Assembly: GCA_902805475.1 (NCBI GenBank)
Contig: CADCSX010000006.1
Location: 1,674,001-1,738,000 of the forward strand
Direction: 5' to 3'
Origin: Entonaema liquescens
Taxonomy: Eukaryota; Ascomycota; Sordariomycetes; Xylariales; Xylariaceae
Length of the DNA stretch: 64,000 nt
Shown here: one piece after another, positions 1-12,200 of the stretch
Numbering within the stretch: position 1 is the stretch's first letter
How the letters are laid out: every line of letters starts with the position of its first letter
Notes under the pieces: model-generated
The model's database searches: none
Told to the model about the DNA's origin: nothing
What the model saw: the letters and a program-made list of their open reading frames with translations, nothing else
Position numbers and translations under genes: made by a program

Positions 1-378
1 CGGAAGTTATACGTACGACGTCGCAGCGCTGATCCATGCTATTTCACCCTGCGTCATACCCAAGTCGCGAGAGACGGGAACCGTGATAACTAAAGCCACA
101 CCTGATAGGAAAGATGTGGTGGCTGTTGCGACGGTAGCTTGGAAGATAAAGGAGATCTCCTGGAATGTGTTCTTAAAGCACTCTGGTCGATCTCCAAACT
201 TCGACTTGATTCTCACGAGCGTCGACACAGCCTGCTCCTCGTCACCTCCCGCAGTGGGAGTGTTCTCGCTCGAGCTGGAGGCTTTAGATGCTGCATCCAC
301 ATTCACATCCTGCCCAACCCGGGTTTGGTCGAGCGACACCTTGGTGATTTCTATGGTTTGTTCAGACGACACAGCCAT
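1..378 (-). CDS. MFS transporter, N-terminal exon (partial)
   Basis: ATG at 378-376 opens a 122-codon exon ending at 13, followed by a GTATAA donor at 12-7, so the rest lies beyond the left edge. Residues 1-50 are polar, Ser-rich and acidic, as in a cytosolic N-terminus. From about residue 74 a hydrophobic first membrane helix begins (FIFQATVATATTSFLSG), and then a loop with DLGMTQGEIAWISAATS. The 'W-I-x-A-A-T-S' element leading into helix 2 is typical of fungal 12/14-helix drug:H+ antiporters (aminotriazole/azole-resistance type). The frame closes with an in-frame stop immediately after the donor, which supports the intron reading. Substrate cannot be inferred. An MFS plasma-membrane exporter is the best family call; a sugar carrier is less likely from the loop motif. 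Confidence 0.7.
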
Positions 379-2515
379 TGTGTATGAAGATGTTGTGAAC
401 TAGACTTCTGAAAGTTTGCTCATCTAGGTAGGAAGCACAGCATTGAAACTTCTCATATACTATTAATCAACAATGATTATGTTAGCATACGACCACCATG
501 TGGACAGCAATCATTGTTGGGAGCTACTTACTATGTATATGATCCCTCGGATTACCGATACAAGGATAAATCCGATGCCCATGGAGATACGCTTATTAAT
601 CTTAGATATTTACGAGAGTGGGTGTTTTTTTTTTTTTTTTTTTTTTTTTCTTCCTAATAGTCACCCATGTATTATATGTTAACAGGTCACTGAGCCTGTT
701 GTGGATTAGCCTGACGCGTATCCGTTGAATAACCTACTGGATCTAATCATATTTAACCCATCATCTTTACACCGATAGAAGCGGCGAGGCTCGCGATTGC
801 CCAAATAGGGGGCGATTTCATCAGTCATGCCATTCTCCCACATCCCATATCCCACATCCCACATCCCACATTTCCCCCTCCTTTTTCAACACCCCATTGG
901 TCAATGCTTTGGGGTGGGGCCAACACAATGGAAACGGCGAGGGACGCTCGGACGAAATAGCAATGATAGTGTTATGTATGTCTTTGAGGGCAAGCGTGAC
1001 ACGGGTACATTTATCAGCTGTCTCCAATTGGTTAAGCTCTTCACACTTAGGTACTCTTAAAAGAATAACCACATGTATGTTTTAAATCCATACATGTAAG
1101 TGGATCATAAGTTACACGCGTATGACATGGAATCCATTCACGAAGCAAGCATGGTAGTTACCCAAAGTTGACTGCGGTGCAGTTTCCTGAATCGAGATAT
1201 CAATTCGGTAATTTCAAATGACATAACTAGGTTGTTTCAAAGTGCTTAGGTAGGTATACTTCTTACGTGTACGACAGTCTAGGTATGACATAACACGAAC
1301 GGAAATCACGACGTACAGATTAGCATACAAACACGTTTCGTGCTCCTTAACACAGCACATGTCGCCAGTAGCACCATATCGAGTCCACATCTCTATTGGA
1401 CATATCTACTCAATGCCAGCTGCTCCTCGTACGGAGAGTTAACTTTGCGCGACGACGTACCTCAGACACCAACAAACATAACGCAGCAGTGTTATACAAC
1501 AGTTGAGAGAAGGTATTACGAAGTCATTCTAGAAGATATGGAAACAATGGAGTTGTTTCGCAGGGAACTCTAAACCTGGGTTAAGAAAGCCGGTGGCTAT
1601 GGAATAGCAGCATTCTTTCTTCTAGACGTTTCACTTACATCTTAGCAGAAAGCAATCTGAGACACGATAATACGAGGGTAAGAGGATGCTTACTCCTACG
1701 ATATGGTCAAGTTTAAGGGACTCTGAGTAGTACGACGCTATAGATAATAAGAGCTATTAGAATTATATACGGCAATTATTAAATGGTCAGTATACTTTTC
1801 ATACTACAACTTTCTTTTATCCCCTTACCCCTTTCAAATACGTACCTAGATAATACACCCAGTTACATAAGTATCTAGCATTGTTATTTTTCTTATTTCC
1901 TTTTTCCAGACGAGAATAAGTCCCCGAAATTGATTCGATATGTTGGTTCTTAATTAACAGGTAGATGTCATGAGGTGAACTAGAAGGTGAATAAATAACT
2001 TCGTTATTCCGCGAGGAACTCCAACTAGGATAACTCCGAAGTTAGAGCTATTCATACCAAACAGTTCCTTTGTTCTAAGGAGGGTCTCACTTGAGACCCC
2101 TAACAGCAGAACCTATGTTATACCCAAGTGCGAAGACTCTGTCTTATAGTAATTGGTCTTTTCAAGTTACCTATAGAATATATATTTGGACTTATTAGCC
2201 TCGTCTAGCTTCGGCAGAGCTACTAGTCCCTACGCTGAAGTGTGTCAATATCAGTGGTGTCGAATCATGCGACGAAGGTTCAGTGTATAGATAAGATACT
2301 GCACGCAATACAATAACGAGTTTGAGACTCAATTTATGCTTTAAAATTTATTTGTCTGGATGATCTACAGGAAGGTAGTGGAGTCGCCCTTTGGCTAGAG
2401 CAACTACCCTCACCCCCCTTAAGCATTCTATCAGTAACAAGCCAACGACCAGTAAGCGAATACCATTAATCAGTCCCGCTAACATAAACATTCTCGCTCT
2501 AACCAGTGTAACGAT
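379..2515. other. Intergenic, no gene supported
   Basis: AT-rich spacer of 2.1 kb. It holds the MFS gene's upstream region, a T run at 625-649 and short direct repeats of CCCACAT/CCCATAT near 840-870. Open frames here are short and lack ATG starts or conserved motifs. Confidence 0.6.
625..649. repeat. Poly-T tract (25 nt)
   Basis: An uninterrupted run of T in the intergenic region between the MFS gene and the unassigned gene at 2.5-3.8 kb. It is a length-variable homopolymer, with no further function visible. Confidence 0.95.
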
Positions 2516-3763
2516 TCATACTGGGGGCCATCGGGGGTCATATTCAGCGGGAAATCGCATCAATTTGGTAGGACGACGCTTATTGATCGAGGCATCGCGT
2601 ACTTTATGCCTAGTACCATTGTCCTTCTCGTCCCTATACCCGTCATCCTGGCGGATTCGTTTGCGTTTCTTCGGCGATGGTCCTGTAATATTCATACGCA
2701 AATCCCCTTCGACTTGTATGAATGGCAATGCCCGCGAAACCACCTCCACACCCGGGTCTTCACCATGCGACTGGTAAGTGATATAACAGTCCCCCCCAAC
2801 AAGTAAGAGGAGACGTTGTACGTCGTCCTTTGGTATATTGGCGGTGTCATTGGCTATTTCAACTTTGTCTTTCCCGTCGAGTGAGTGTACTGCGAAATAT
2901 CGATGTATATCCTCGAGAGTGGTAATCCTCGGGTCGAGACGCCGTGACTCTTCAAGTAGTAGGCGCTGCCACTCTTGGCCTTCCGGTGGTATGCCCTTAG
3001 TATTGCTGCCGATGCATTCTTCCTCTACTAGCGTCTTGTCATAGAAGGTGTCTGCAGTGCTTTTGCGGCGGAAGGCCGATGGTGGGGATGGCAGGGCCAT
3101 AGAGGCCGCGGCCGCATGACTCTTAGATTGAGCTTGTAGAGGTGAGATATAGGATGGCATTGGAGATTTATGTTGCTGTGGCGGCTGTGGTGCTTGCGGT
3201 GTCCGTGGTGTCTGTGACATCTGGGGCGTCTGTGGAATATGAAGATGGGACCCGTTTGGCAGATGGTGTTGTTGGTTATTCAATAACAGGTTTTCTAGCG
3301 ATTGTCTATATTGCATGGTGTTAGAGTAGATGTCGTATTGCAAGTTGAAAGATATTCTGCGTATATACCTCTTTAAATCATAAGCATGGCGGTTATTGCT
3401 CTGTGACCCCCTAAACACATCGGGTGACAGCGCTAGCTGATTCCTACAGAAGTTGCTGTCAGAGGCGCTATTGGGCGCATGTTCGACATGCCCAGAACAA
3501 AGATTTTTTTCATCCTCTTGGGCTTCCATGTTGATGTTGATGATAAAAGGTGCCTCAAAGACCTGTAGAGTATCGAGTATGAGCGAACTTATTTTGATAA
3601 TGGAGAGAGCAGAGTCGTGTATAATGTTTACAGAAGAACGAGACCCTATATTATCACTTCCTATGTATGTAGTTGGCCAAAGAGTCTCAAGTTCGAGATA
3701 GGGATCATCTAGGCACGAGAATTGGATTCTCAATACTTCCAAGTCGAAGTTAAATATCTTCAT
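2516..3763 (-). CDS. Unassigned Gln/Pro-rich, basic-tailed protein
   Basis: A 415-codon open frame whose family I do not recognise. From about residue 148 it shows a Gln/Asn-rich stretch (LLLNNQQHH), then a low-complexity Pro/Gln/Thr block (repeats of PQxP/TPQ), a Ser-rich linker, and a compact segment around residues 255-335 that looks folded (EGQEWQRLLLEESRRLDPRI, then EDIHRYFAVH and VQRLLLLVGGD). The end is basic (KKRKRIRQ), a plausible nuclear localisation signal. The start is uncertain. The ATG at 3763 has A at -3, but the in-frame ATG at about residue 79 (CATCAACATGG) has a stronger context. A 63-nt segment with GTATAT donor, CTCTAAC branch and ATAG acceptor lies in frame near residues 127-149 and may be an intron. 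A nuclear or regulatory role is inference only. Confidence 0.6.
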   Translation of the reverse strand: MKIFNFDLEVLRIQFSCLDDPYLELETLWPTTYIGSDNIGSRSSVNIIHDSALSIIKISSLILDTLQVFEAPFIININMEAQEDEKNLCSGHVEHAPNSASDSNFCRNQLALSPDVFRGSQSNNRHAYDLKRYIRRISFNLQYDIYSNTMQYRQSLENLLLNNQQHHLPNGSHLHIPQTPQMSQTPRTPQAPQPPQQHKSPMPSYISPLQAQSKSHAAAASMALPSPPSAFRRKSTADTFYDKTLVEEECIGSNTKGIPPEGQEWQRLLLEESRRLDPRITTLEDIHRYFAVHSLDGKDKVEIANDTANIPKDDVQRLLLLVGGDCYITYQSHGEDPGVEVVSRALPFIQVEGDLRMNITGPSPKKRKRIRQDDGYRDEKDNGTRHKVRDASINKRRPTKLMRFPAEYDPRWPPV

Positions 3764-4086
3764 TTTGGAAGCATCTCCCCTTTACATACTTTGTGCCTAC
3801 CTACACATGCCCCTCCCTCCTACCTGAGGTAATAAAGTTTTCATTCTAAGTTTACTCATATACTGCACGTATTAGGTCGTATATACGATAGGAGATATTA
3901 GAAGTAGGGAAAGTGTAACTTAAGAAACTACCTGATAAGGAACCTATATCAGGTATCCTAGACCTCGCCTTCATGCCATGTAAAGCTTTACGATTTTTAT
4001 GAGAAGATTCGCATTATAGTTAGTATTGTCGACTCAGGAAGTAAACATGTATATAAGGTATATATATCTGACATGGTGATTCTAAA
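3764..4086. other. Short intergenic spacer
   Basis: A spacer of 323 bases between the unassigned gene (its upstream side) and the 3' end of UTP21. It is AT-rich. It should carry the promoter of the unassigned gene and the UTP21 3' UTR, but no distinct motif stands out. Confidence 0.6.
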
Positions 4087-7000
4087 TCATGTCCGTGGAC
4101 TTCTCAAGAAGTTTACCACTCCTCCGCAGTAACTTACAAGGTTATCTAACCTATTGCATTCTTCTGCTTGGTGTTTCTTCCATTCTGACAATGCGCTCAT
4201 TAGGGTATCACTCGCCAAGATCAAGTCGAAATGTAGACGAAGGAGGACAGCCATCCAGGCTTGGGTGAGTTCATAGTCACGACGTGCGACAAGACGGCTA
4301 GTCATGGCGTGAATAAAATGAAGCAGCTCGTTGGATTCATCGTCATCCCCAGGTGTCAGAGAGCGTAATTCTAGATCTGCCGTAGCTGGAGGGAGAGATT
4401 TAAGATGCTCAATGAAGTCGGTAACTGGTACAGGTTAGCTCTTAAATACAATAATATAAACGACATAGGAATGACTCTTACAATCGCCGGAGCTAGCTCC
4501 TGCTTGTAGTTTGCTGGTAAAGGTTTGCTCTGCCCTATTCCGATCGAAGCGAGTGATCCTTGATTGATTTTGGGCTTGGTCCGTGTTGGCTTGGATTGCG
4601 TCTAGATTTGAGGCCCCGGCGTTGGTCGTCGATGGCAAAAGAAAGGGGCCTTCTCTGGAGCTTTTGGAGCCTCCTTTGGCTTGTTCCTCTGTTTGATCAA
4701 GTCCAAGTGCAGTAAGGTTTGCCATCTGCTCCGTGGAACTAAACTCAACGTCATCATATCAGTACTGAGCTGATCCACACCAGGCGCGGTGATTTCGTCT
4801 CCTTCTTGAGAGGTTGCTTCTTCAAAAGCTGCCTCAAGTAGACCTCGACCACCCTCTCCTGACGCCGTCGGTCCAGATATCTGCTTGATCGAATCCTCGG
4901 ATATTTGTCGGGTCGGGACGTGTGTGAAGAGGGCCTTATTATTCCAAATGTTCACACCCAATTCCCCTTCAGCCGCTGCGGCCAAATATTCGCCTGTTGC
5001 CGAGAAGGCTAGTGCGGTGCAAGGCCTCTCTAATCGGATAGCGTCAATTAAGTGACCTGTTGGTAGATCCCACACTCGTATTATAGCATCCTGGGAAGCT
5101 GCTACTATCCAGCGGCCATCGTTGGAGAAAATAAAATCGTTAATTTTCCCCTGACACCCCCAGAATTCACGAATTGTTTGTTTCGTCTCGATGTCCACAA
5201 CTCGAATAGAATTATCGTCACAAGAGAAGGCTATAAGATCATTTGCAGCATGGTAGCGACAGCCTATAATTCCCGTCATCGGAGCCCAGTTGACTTCCTC
5301 CAGTAGATTCCCCGTAAGGAATTCCCAGAATTTTACCTTGCCATCCAAGGAGCAGCTAATGACGTATTTGTTCATGGAATCGACAACGATACCGGTGACC
5401 GGTTGCGTGTGCTTTCCTATTCCTGGTGCAAAACCAGCGGTGGATCGAGCTTGAAGCTGGACGACAGTATCCGCTTGTCTTAATTGCTGCATCTTGACTT
5501 GTCTTGCCTGTGCCGGTGTGAGCTTTGATGGAAACCGTTGGCGATGCAGTCCTGATTGAAGGTTGAACATGTCAATAGATCCGCCGACAGATCCAACAAC
5601 AGCAAACGTTCCACACGGGCTCATGGCCACGGATGACACGTTTGCGCCGTCACCGGTTTGGAATGCCCACCTTCCAGCTCTCTTTCGGCCCCAAAACCAG
5701 GTTCGAACATACGGATCGTCCTTGTGTGCCGTGACTACGCTTTCCCAACCTGTCATGCCGCTAATCTCGGCGTTTAGGGGTTTCTTTTGATTTTGTGATT
5801 TTTGCCATAACACCTGTTTCCCGGGCATGGCACCCATACCGCCGTCCCTATTCAAAGAGCATGCTATGCAGGTAATCTCCGGTGCTTTCAAGTCATCGAG
5901 TGTAGTGGTTGGGCCGCGGCTTAAGGTGCTACTGTCCAGAATTCCGTACTTCTTGGCCTTCTTGCGGATATTGCCCTGACTTAATTCAGTGCTTTGTCCG
6001 TCGCGCCGAAGACTCCAGCCCCAAAGACTCCTGTCCTTGCCACCACTAAGGAGCCATTTATTACCTGCTTCGGCACCTTCAAAATCTGTGGGCAAGAATT
6101 GTAAACTGGTAACCGGTGCAGCGTGGCCGCTCCTCGTGTGTAGTATTCGTGGTATCGGCGAAAAGGGGGTCTCATCAAATATCCAAGTCTTTAATGAATT
6201 GTCTCTACCGCTTGTGACAATGACGGGCTGGCCGGCAAGGAACTCGACCTTGCTTACGCCCCCGCGTATCGATGCGCCCTCTTGCATCGGAGGGTTGTGA
6301 GCACTTCTAAGGATACCCATAACCCTGCCACCCTGATTAAGATCCCAGAATGTGATATCACCACTTAACTGCGTGGCCGTCGCCATAACACCATCCTTAC
6401 GGCCATCCTGGCCTGCGCCAATCCCGTCCGTGCGGAACGAAATGCTTGTTACGGGCGCATCCTCGGTACCTGCGTTAACCTCGAGTACCTTCTTGTCCGT
6501 GAGTACGTTGTGAATAACTAAGGGCCCCTCAGCGTACGAAATAGCCATCAGAGAAAGCGCAGGTGTTGGCTGCATGCAGGTGACAGCGCCGCAGTTTGGA
6601 GATGGCGGTAGGATAGTGTAGATAAGTTTTCCAGTAGATATGTTCCAAATCTCAACCCATCCGTTCCGACGTCCAGCGAAGATCTTATTTAAGTAGGTCG
6701 GCATAGTACATATACCTCCGGTCAGTTCGTTATCGAGTTTTTTTGAAGCCATAGTAAAGAGAGTCGTATAGTGCTCCATCGTCGCAGTCTTCCATACTTC
6801 TATTCTTGTCAAGCCACAAGCAACAACCCAAGATCCGAAAACGATAATCTGCTTGATAGGTTCGCGGAGATCAGAAGGAAGTTCTAACTCGCCGACTTTC
6901 TTTCCTCTTTGGAAAACCCATATGCCCTGAGAGGAGTCTTCTCGAGAGTCGCCCCAAGCAACGAATACTTTCTGTTTCCAAGCGCATGTCGCCGTAATGG

Positions 7001-7339
7001 TGCTCGGCGTTTGGGGTCGAGTTATAAAGACGAGATTGAGGCCGCGTTTGAGGTCGTAAGTCTGGAGCGAGCGGCCTATAGATGTCGTAACCTGGAAGGT
7101 AGTGTTCCCGAGGGGAACAGACGTAAAGGGTACATTAGTAGGAGAAACGAGGCCGATCGTCTAAAATAAGTACCTAATGTATTAGAACTATACATATTTA
7201 CTGCGACTAAAAAGGTGTTTGAACATACCCGATATGGAGCAAATATTCTGGATTGTTGCGATGCGGATGATTTTGGTTTCGCGACAGAGTTGAGCTTCTG
7301 TCGCTTGACCAATGGACCTTCCGGCTCTGAATGAGGCAT
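4087..7339 (-). CDS. UTP21: U3 snoRNP WD-repeat protein Utp21 (WDR36 homologue), apparent frameshift
   Basis: Component of the small-subunit processome (UTP-B subcomplex) for 18S rRNA maturation in the nucleolus. Reconstructed exons are 7339-7229, 7160-4482 and 4424-4087, with introns of 68 and 57 nt (GTATGT and GTAAGA donors). The N-terminus (MPHSEPEGPLVKRQK) and RIFAPYRTIGLVSPTNVPF are typical of the family. Many WD-repeat units follow (for example DNSLKTWIFD, DGKVKFWEF, DAIIRVWDLPTGHLIDAIRL), then the Utp21 C-terminal domain (SRWQTLLHLDLIKQRNKPKE; ALSEWKKHQAEECNRLDNL). The three exons total 3128 nt, one short of a whole number of codons. The reading frame shifts between EKAPFF and LPSTT at the A4 run 4637-4640 (T4 on the coding strand), and one extra T restores 1042 residues. 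No GT-AG intron fits there. The gene is essential in yeast, so assembly error is the likeliest cause. Confidence 0.94.
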
Positions 7340-9206
7340 TATAGAAAATGACTCCTCGGATTAAATTTCAAGCCTCTGTGTGAATCCCGCTTGAATTGTC
7401 AGGCCTTCGTGGTCGCATCTAGGAATCTCAGCGCAAGGACTGCTCTGAGCCGTGTAAATGGATTTTTTTTTCTTAAGACGGAACGGCGCGAAGCATTTTT
7501 GGCGTCTCGTACTAATGTACCTAGGGATTTTAGTCCCACTTAGGTATCTTATCAGGTTATCTCAATGAAGGACATATGAAGTACTCCTCTTGATAGAACT
7601 TTTCAATTTAGAACTTGAAGAGATGTTCTTACAATTAATTTTAGTCTTGATAACCCCCAAGGGTAATTCTTATAACAAGACTCCTTGATTGATATCATGC
7701 ACTTAATTAGTTTCTTTTAAGAGTAAGTTTAGCATTCAACAGTATACATGTAACTTAAGTGTTAGCTACATGAATGATTCTTATCATTATCGATAGCTAT
7801 CATTTGATAATTATTGGTAGGAAAGTCGCAGTTACCGATCTATAACCCCACTTTATGACACAACATCTAAAAGGGCGGGATGCTTCCATACATTGTACCT
7901 AGATACCTAGGTATAGTCTATACCTTACCTACATATGTAGTTTCGACCCCTCGAATTGTATAACTGAATAATGAATAATTCCATTTCTATTTACATGTAA
8001 ACAGCTACGGTAAGAAGATCCTCAACCAGAGATTCTTAATGGCACCTTATGTTCCTAAGCCAATATGATAAGTTACTCACTTTCACCGCCTCAGTATTTC
8101 CCGAAAAACAATAAAATAAACCAGACCAACCGTCGTACCTCGTTTTTAGATAACAGGGCCACGGGTCCCATTGAGCGCCACACCATCTCAATTATTCAAT
8201 GTTATTGGTTGATTACTCCTGAGACCGTAGTGTTGGACGTCATGGGCATTGGCATGTGTTCAAAACACCACCTTTTATGCTTAAAAATCGGTTGACATTT
8301 CTATCATGTTATCGGTTGCCGATGATGCGATTTACAAAATTCCCACCGTACAAAAAGGCAAATCCGTACAGTAACATCTTCACTTCACCGTTATTCCTCT
8401 CAGAAGATAAAGAGGTTTCTCACAGAGGTCTCGTTTGTTTAAAGGTCTAGATCTTTTCATTGGCATTGGTATTGGTCCATTCGTCAGCCACGTATACTTC
8501 TGAGCCATACCTTAGCTTCCAATGAATTAGGTAGTTTTTTAACATGATGTATCCCTGAAGTTTGATATTCCGGTTTTCCGTGTCGGCGACCCACTTTCAA
8601 CCACTTCACGCACTTACGGCAAACTAAAAATAAATCGGGTCCCGAGCCGATATTCTTTATATTTCTTTCGAAAAGGGAACTAAAACATAATAGCAACCCC
8701 GATTCTTCTACCAAACAAATTTACACATACGCAATAAACATAATATCAAGAACCGAATATTGAATCCCTTCATAAAGGTTGATCGCATAAGGTTTACTTT
8801 GGATGGGTTCACCGAAGCGACTGGAAGAACCTACTAGAAGACGATATTTAATTAGGAGGTGAACGATACATCATTTGCCACCCACTCCAAATATCCAAAG
8901 GACCTTCATACATACCACATACCTTACCCGTTAGCAATTGAGTTTAGTAGCCGGTAGCCGATTTTCTGCTCTGTCCCAGTACCTACTCAGAACAGAGTAC
9001 TGTGTGGCACGCAGCACATGTAGCTAAGCTCTGGGGATTGCTTAAGCACGAGAAGATCGAAGTGGGAAGCGTTCAAGGTTTTTATCTAGCCACGCCGATA
9101 GGTACTTGGGACTTATCCAATGACGAAACTCTGCTGTAAACGATCAGACTGCCGAGTACACTATACAAAGATTTAGACTCCACGATTATTCATCCTAATA
9201 AGAAAG
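7340..9206. other. Divergent promoter region UTP21/VIP1
   Basis: A 1.87 kb AT-rich spacer between two divergently transcribed genes. It contains one exact TACCTAGGTA palindrome at 7904-7913 and several related ACCTAGG/GTAGGTA fragments. Open frames inside (for example 8065-8295 and 8484-8714) show no recognisable features. Confidence 0.6.
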
Positions 9207-12200
9207 ATGGAGACTAATACTAATAACAAGTCGGGTCGCAGTCTGAGCGGTTCTGGAAAGAGACTTTCTTGGTCATTATCGCATACCCGCACCCGCTCGC
9301 CATCGTCCGTAGCTAGTAGCATCGCAAGTTCTATAGCAAGCGGGAAAAGTCGACATGCTGAGCCTCTGGGAACTACCGATGTATCAGTTGAGCCCGCGAG
9401 CTTGTCCATGCCGCCTCTGGCTAGACCACTAAAACCGCCCCATCTTCCTCCGTCTCCATATCGTACGCGCGAGTCATCTGGGTCCGATATGTGGAATGAG
9501 TACTTCCACACTAATACTATCACAACTAACGAGGTCGCTATTGACGATATCGAGAACACCCCGAAACAACAGCCCGGTCATTCTGTCCCTGACACAAATT
9601 CCCCTTGTCAGCTACCAGAGCCTGCAGTAAACCCAGCCCCTTCGTCCTCGGAGCACGAGGTGGGAAAACGAGTTTCTGTGTCGTCTGTCTTCTCTCTTGC
9701 ATCGTCTCGTGGGGTTACAAGCTCAGCCCCCTCCACAAACGGCTCAGATAACGGTGCTGGTATCCAACGCTCTGTATCGGGCATCATGGCCTCTGGCAAA
9801 GGCCTGGGTCCATCCCCGGGTCAATCCGAGTCTGGTGTGTCTAATATAACAGTCACCACATCTTCCAACTCGAATAATTCGCATCCTGTCAACGGCCCCC
9901 AGTTAACCGCTCGGGAAGCTCATCACACCAATCCTCTAGACCTCGTTAAACGAAATCCTGCGCCTACATCAAACCCCGCTCCTCGGCCTCAGGTAACCCG
10001 GTCTCGAAGTAGGGCTAAGAGACGACTAAGCGGTAGTACTGCGAATAGTAGTCACAGCCCTAGCAGTGAGCGAGGTCCTCACATTCGGGAGAAGGAAGAG
10101 ATCAAGCCAGCGCCATGGGGTATCATTGGTGTTTGCGCGTTGGATTCTAAAGCCAGAAGCAAACCAAGCAGAAATATTCTTAACAGATTAATCGCAAACC
10201 GTGAATTTGACGTTATAGTATTTGGGGATAAGACAATTTTAGATGAAGGTGAGAAATAGCACTGGTAATATAAGTTTTATTGCCTATGGTACTGACAGCA
10301 AAGCAGAGGTGGAAAACTGGCCGATATGTGACTACTTAATATCTTTCTACTCAGATGGCTTCCCTTTGGAAAAGGCTATCGCTTATGTTAAAGCCCGGAA
10401 ACCGTTCTGCGTCAATGACGTACCGATGCAAAAGGTACTTTGGGACAGGCGACTCTGTCTCCGAATACTGGATAAAATCGAAGTGCCGACCCCGAAACGA
10501 GTCGAAGTAAATCGCGATGGTGGCCCTAGTATACTAACCCCGGATGTTGCAAAACATATAAAAGATGTTACTGGCATTACTCTCGAGCCTAGTGGACCAG
10601 ACACCTACCGCTTTCCTCGCAAGGTGGAGTTACTCGACGACGGTGATATTCTAAGCGTGGACGGCACCCTGTTAAAGAAGCCGTTTGTTGAGAAACCAAC
10701 TAGCGGCGAAGACCACAACATAATTATTTATTTTCCAAGGTCTTCTGGTGGGGGTGCCCGGAAGCTCTTCAGGAAGATTGGCAATAAGAGCTCGGAGTTT
10801 ATCAGCGACCTCACCATTCCCCGTGCTATTACCGAACCAGAAGGTAGCTTCATTTATGAGAAGTTCATGCAAGTAGACAACGCAGAGGATGTAAAGGCCT
10901 ACACGGTCGGACCGCAGTACTGTCATGCCGAGACAAGAAAGTCCCCTGTCGTAGACGGTATCGTCCGGCGCAATACGCATGGCAAGGAAATCCGGTATGT
11001 TACTGCGTTGGGCCCGGAAGAGAAAGAGATTGCAAGCAAGATCGCCAATACGTTTGGACAACGCGTCTGCGGCTTCGATCTACTCCGGGCAGGGGGTAAA
11101 AGCTATGTTATAGATGTAAATGGTTGGAGCTTTGTCAAAGACAACGAAACATACTATGATCACTGTGCGAGTATTCTGAAGGATATCTTCGTTAAAGAGA
11201 AGATTCGTCGCGGGGGGCCAACGCCACCTCTCCCATCGCCTACTATTTCCGATATTGGTGATCCACTAACTAAAGCTATTTTTAGTAGCAAGGAAAAAGA
11301 CGCGTTGGCTGGTACAAGACAGCCAAAACCCGTAGGAAGCGCAGGTACACTTTCTCCCGAAGAAAGTAAAGAGATTAAGGACGAGCAGAATACAGCAAAC
11401 GCTTCGCCATCCAAATCTGATACTGGAGTGGCGGGTATCGCATCAAGATTGCAAAATGGTATCATTAGTCCTATAACTTATCTTACAGGTAGCTCTGCTG
11501 CAAGCAGCTTACCGACTACGGCCCCTCCGACTCTTCCGACTACACCCTCAAGTAGAACGGAGGAGAAAGTTGACCACTTAGAAGAACCAACACCGCCTCC
11601 CCCTCCCCCCAAACACTCATGGAAGCTCAAAGGAATGGTCTCTGTCATCCGACATGCAGACCGCACCCCAAAGCAGAAGTACAAGTTTACCTTTCACACG
11701 CAGCCATTCATCGACCTCCTCAAGGGCCACCAAGAAGAAGTGCTCCTTATTGGGGAACCCGCCTTGGCCAGCGTCCTCGATGCGGTCGAGTTGGCCTTGA
11801 AGGCAGGCGAAGAAGACCGAAATAAACTCAAGTCCCTTCGTAATGTGCTAGTTAAGAAAGGAGGATGGGCAGGTACAAAAGTTCAAATCAAGCCGATGTT
11901 TCGTAAGAAGAAAACGGCTGAGATGAACGAATCAACTCCAAAAGTTACTGAGGGTGTAAAGATGGAGTCTGAGACTGTAGACAGCCTACCTGAGAAAGCG
12001 GACAACAAAAAGGAGCCGGAACAATCCCTTGCAAAAGAGCAGTCAAACGCCGAAGACGGCCAGCACCGGCCTGACCCGTCGGAAGTAGTCGTATCTGATT
12101 CTGAGCAACAGCCGAAATATCCACCGCGGCGCCAAGATTCAATGTCAGGGGTGACAATGTCCAAGTTCACTGCAGCCGATAATAGTTTCGTTTTGGATAA

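Noticed and set aside
9173..9559. ORFs antisense to VIP1 and PRP22 (several over 100 codons)
   Set aside because: They are opposite-strand shadows of well-supported conserved genes.
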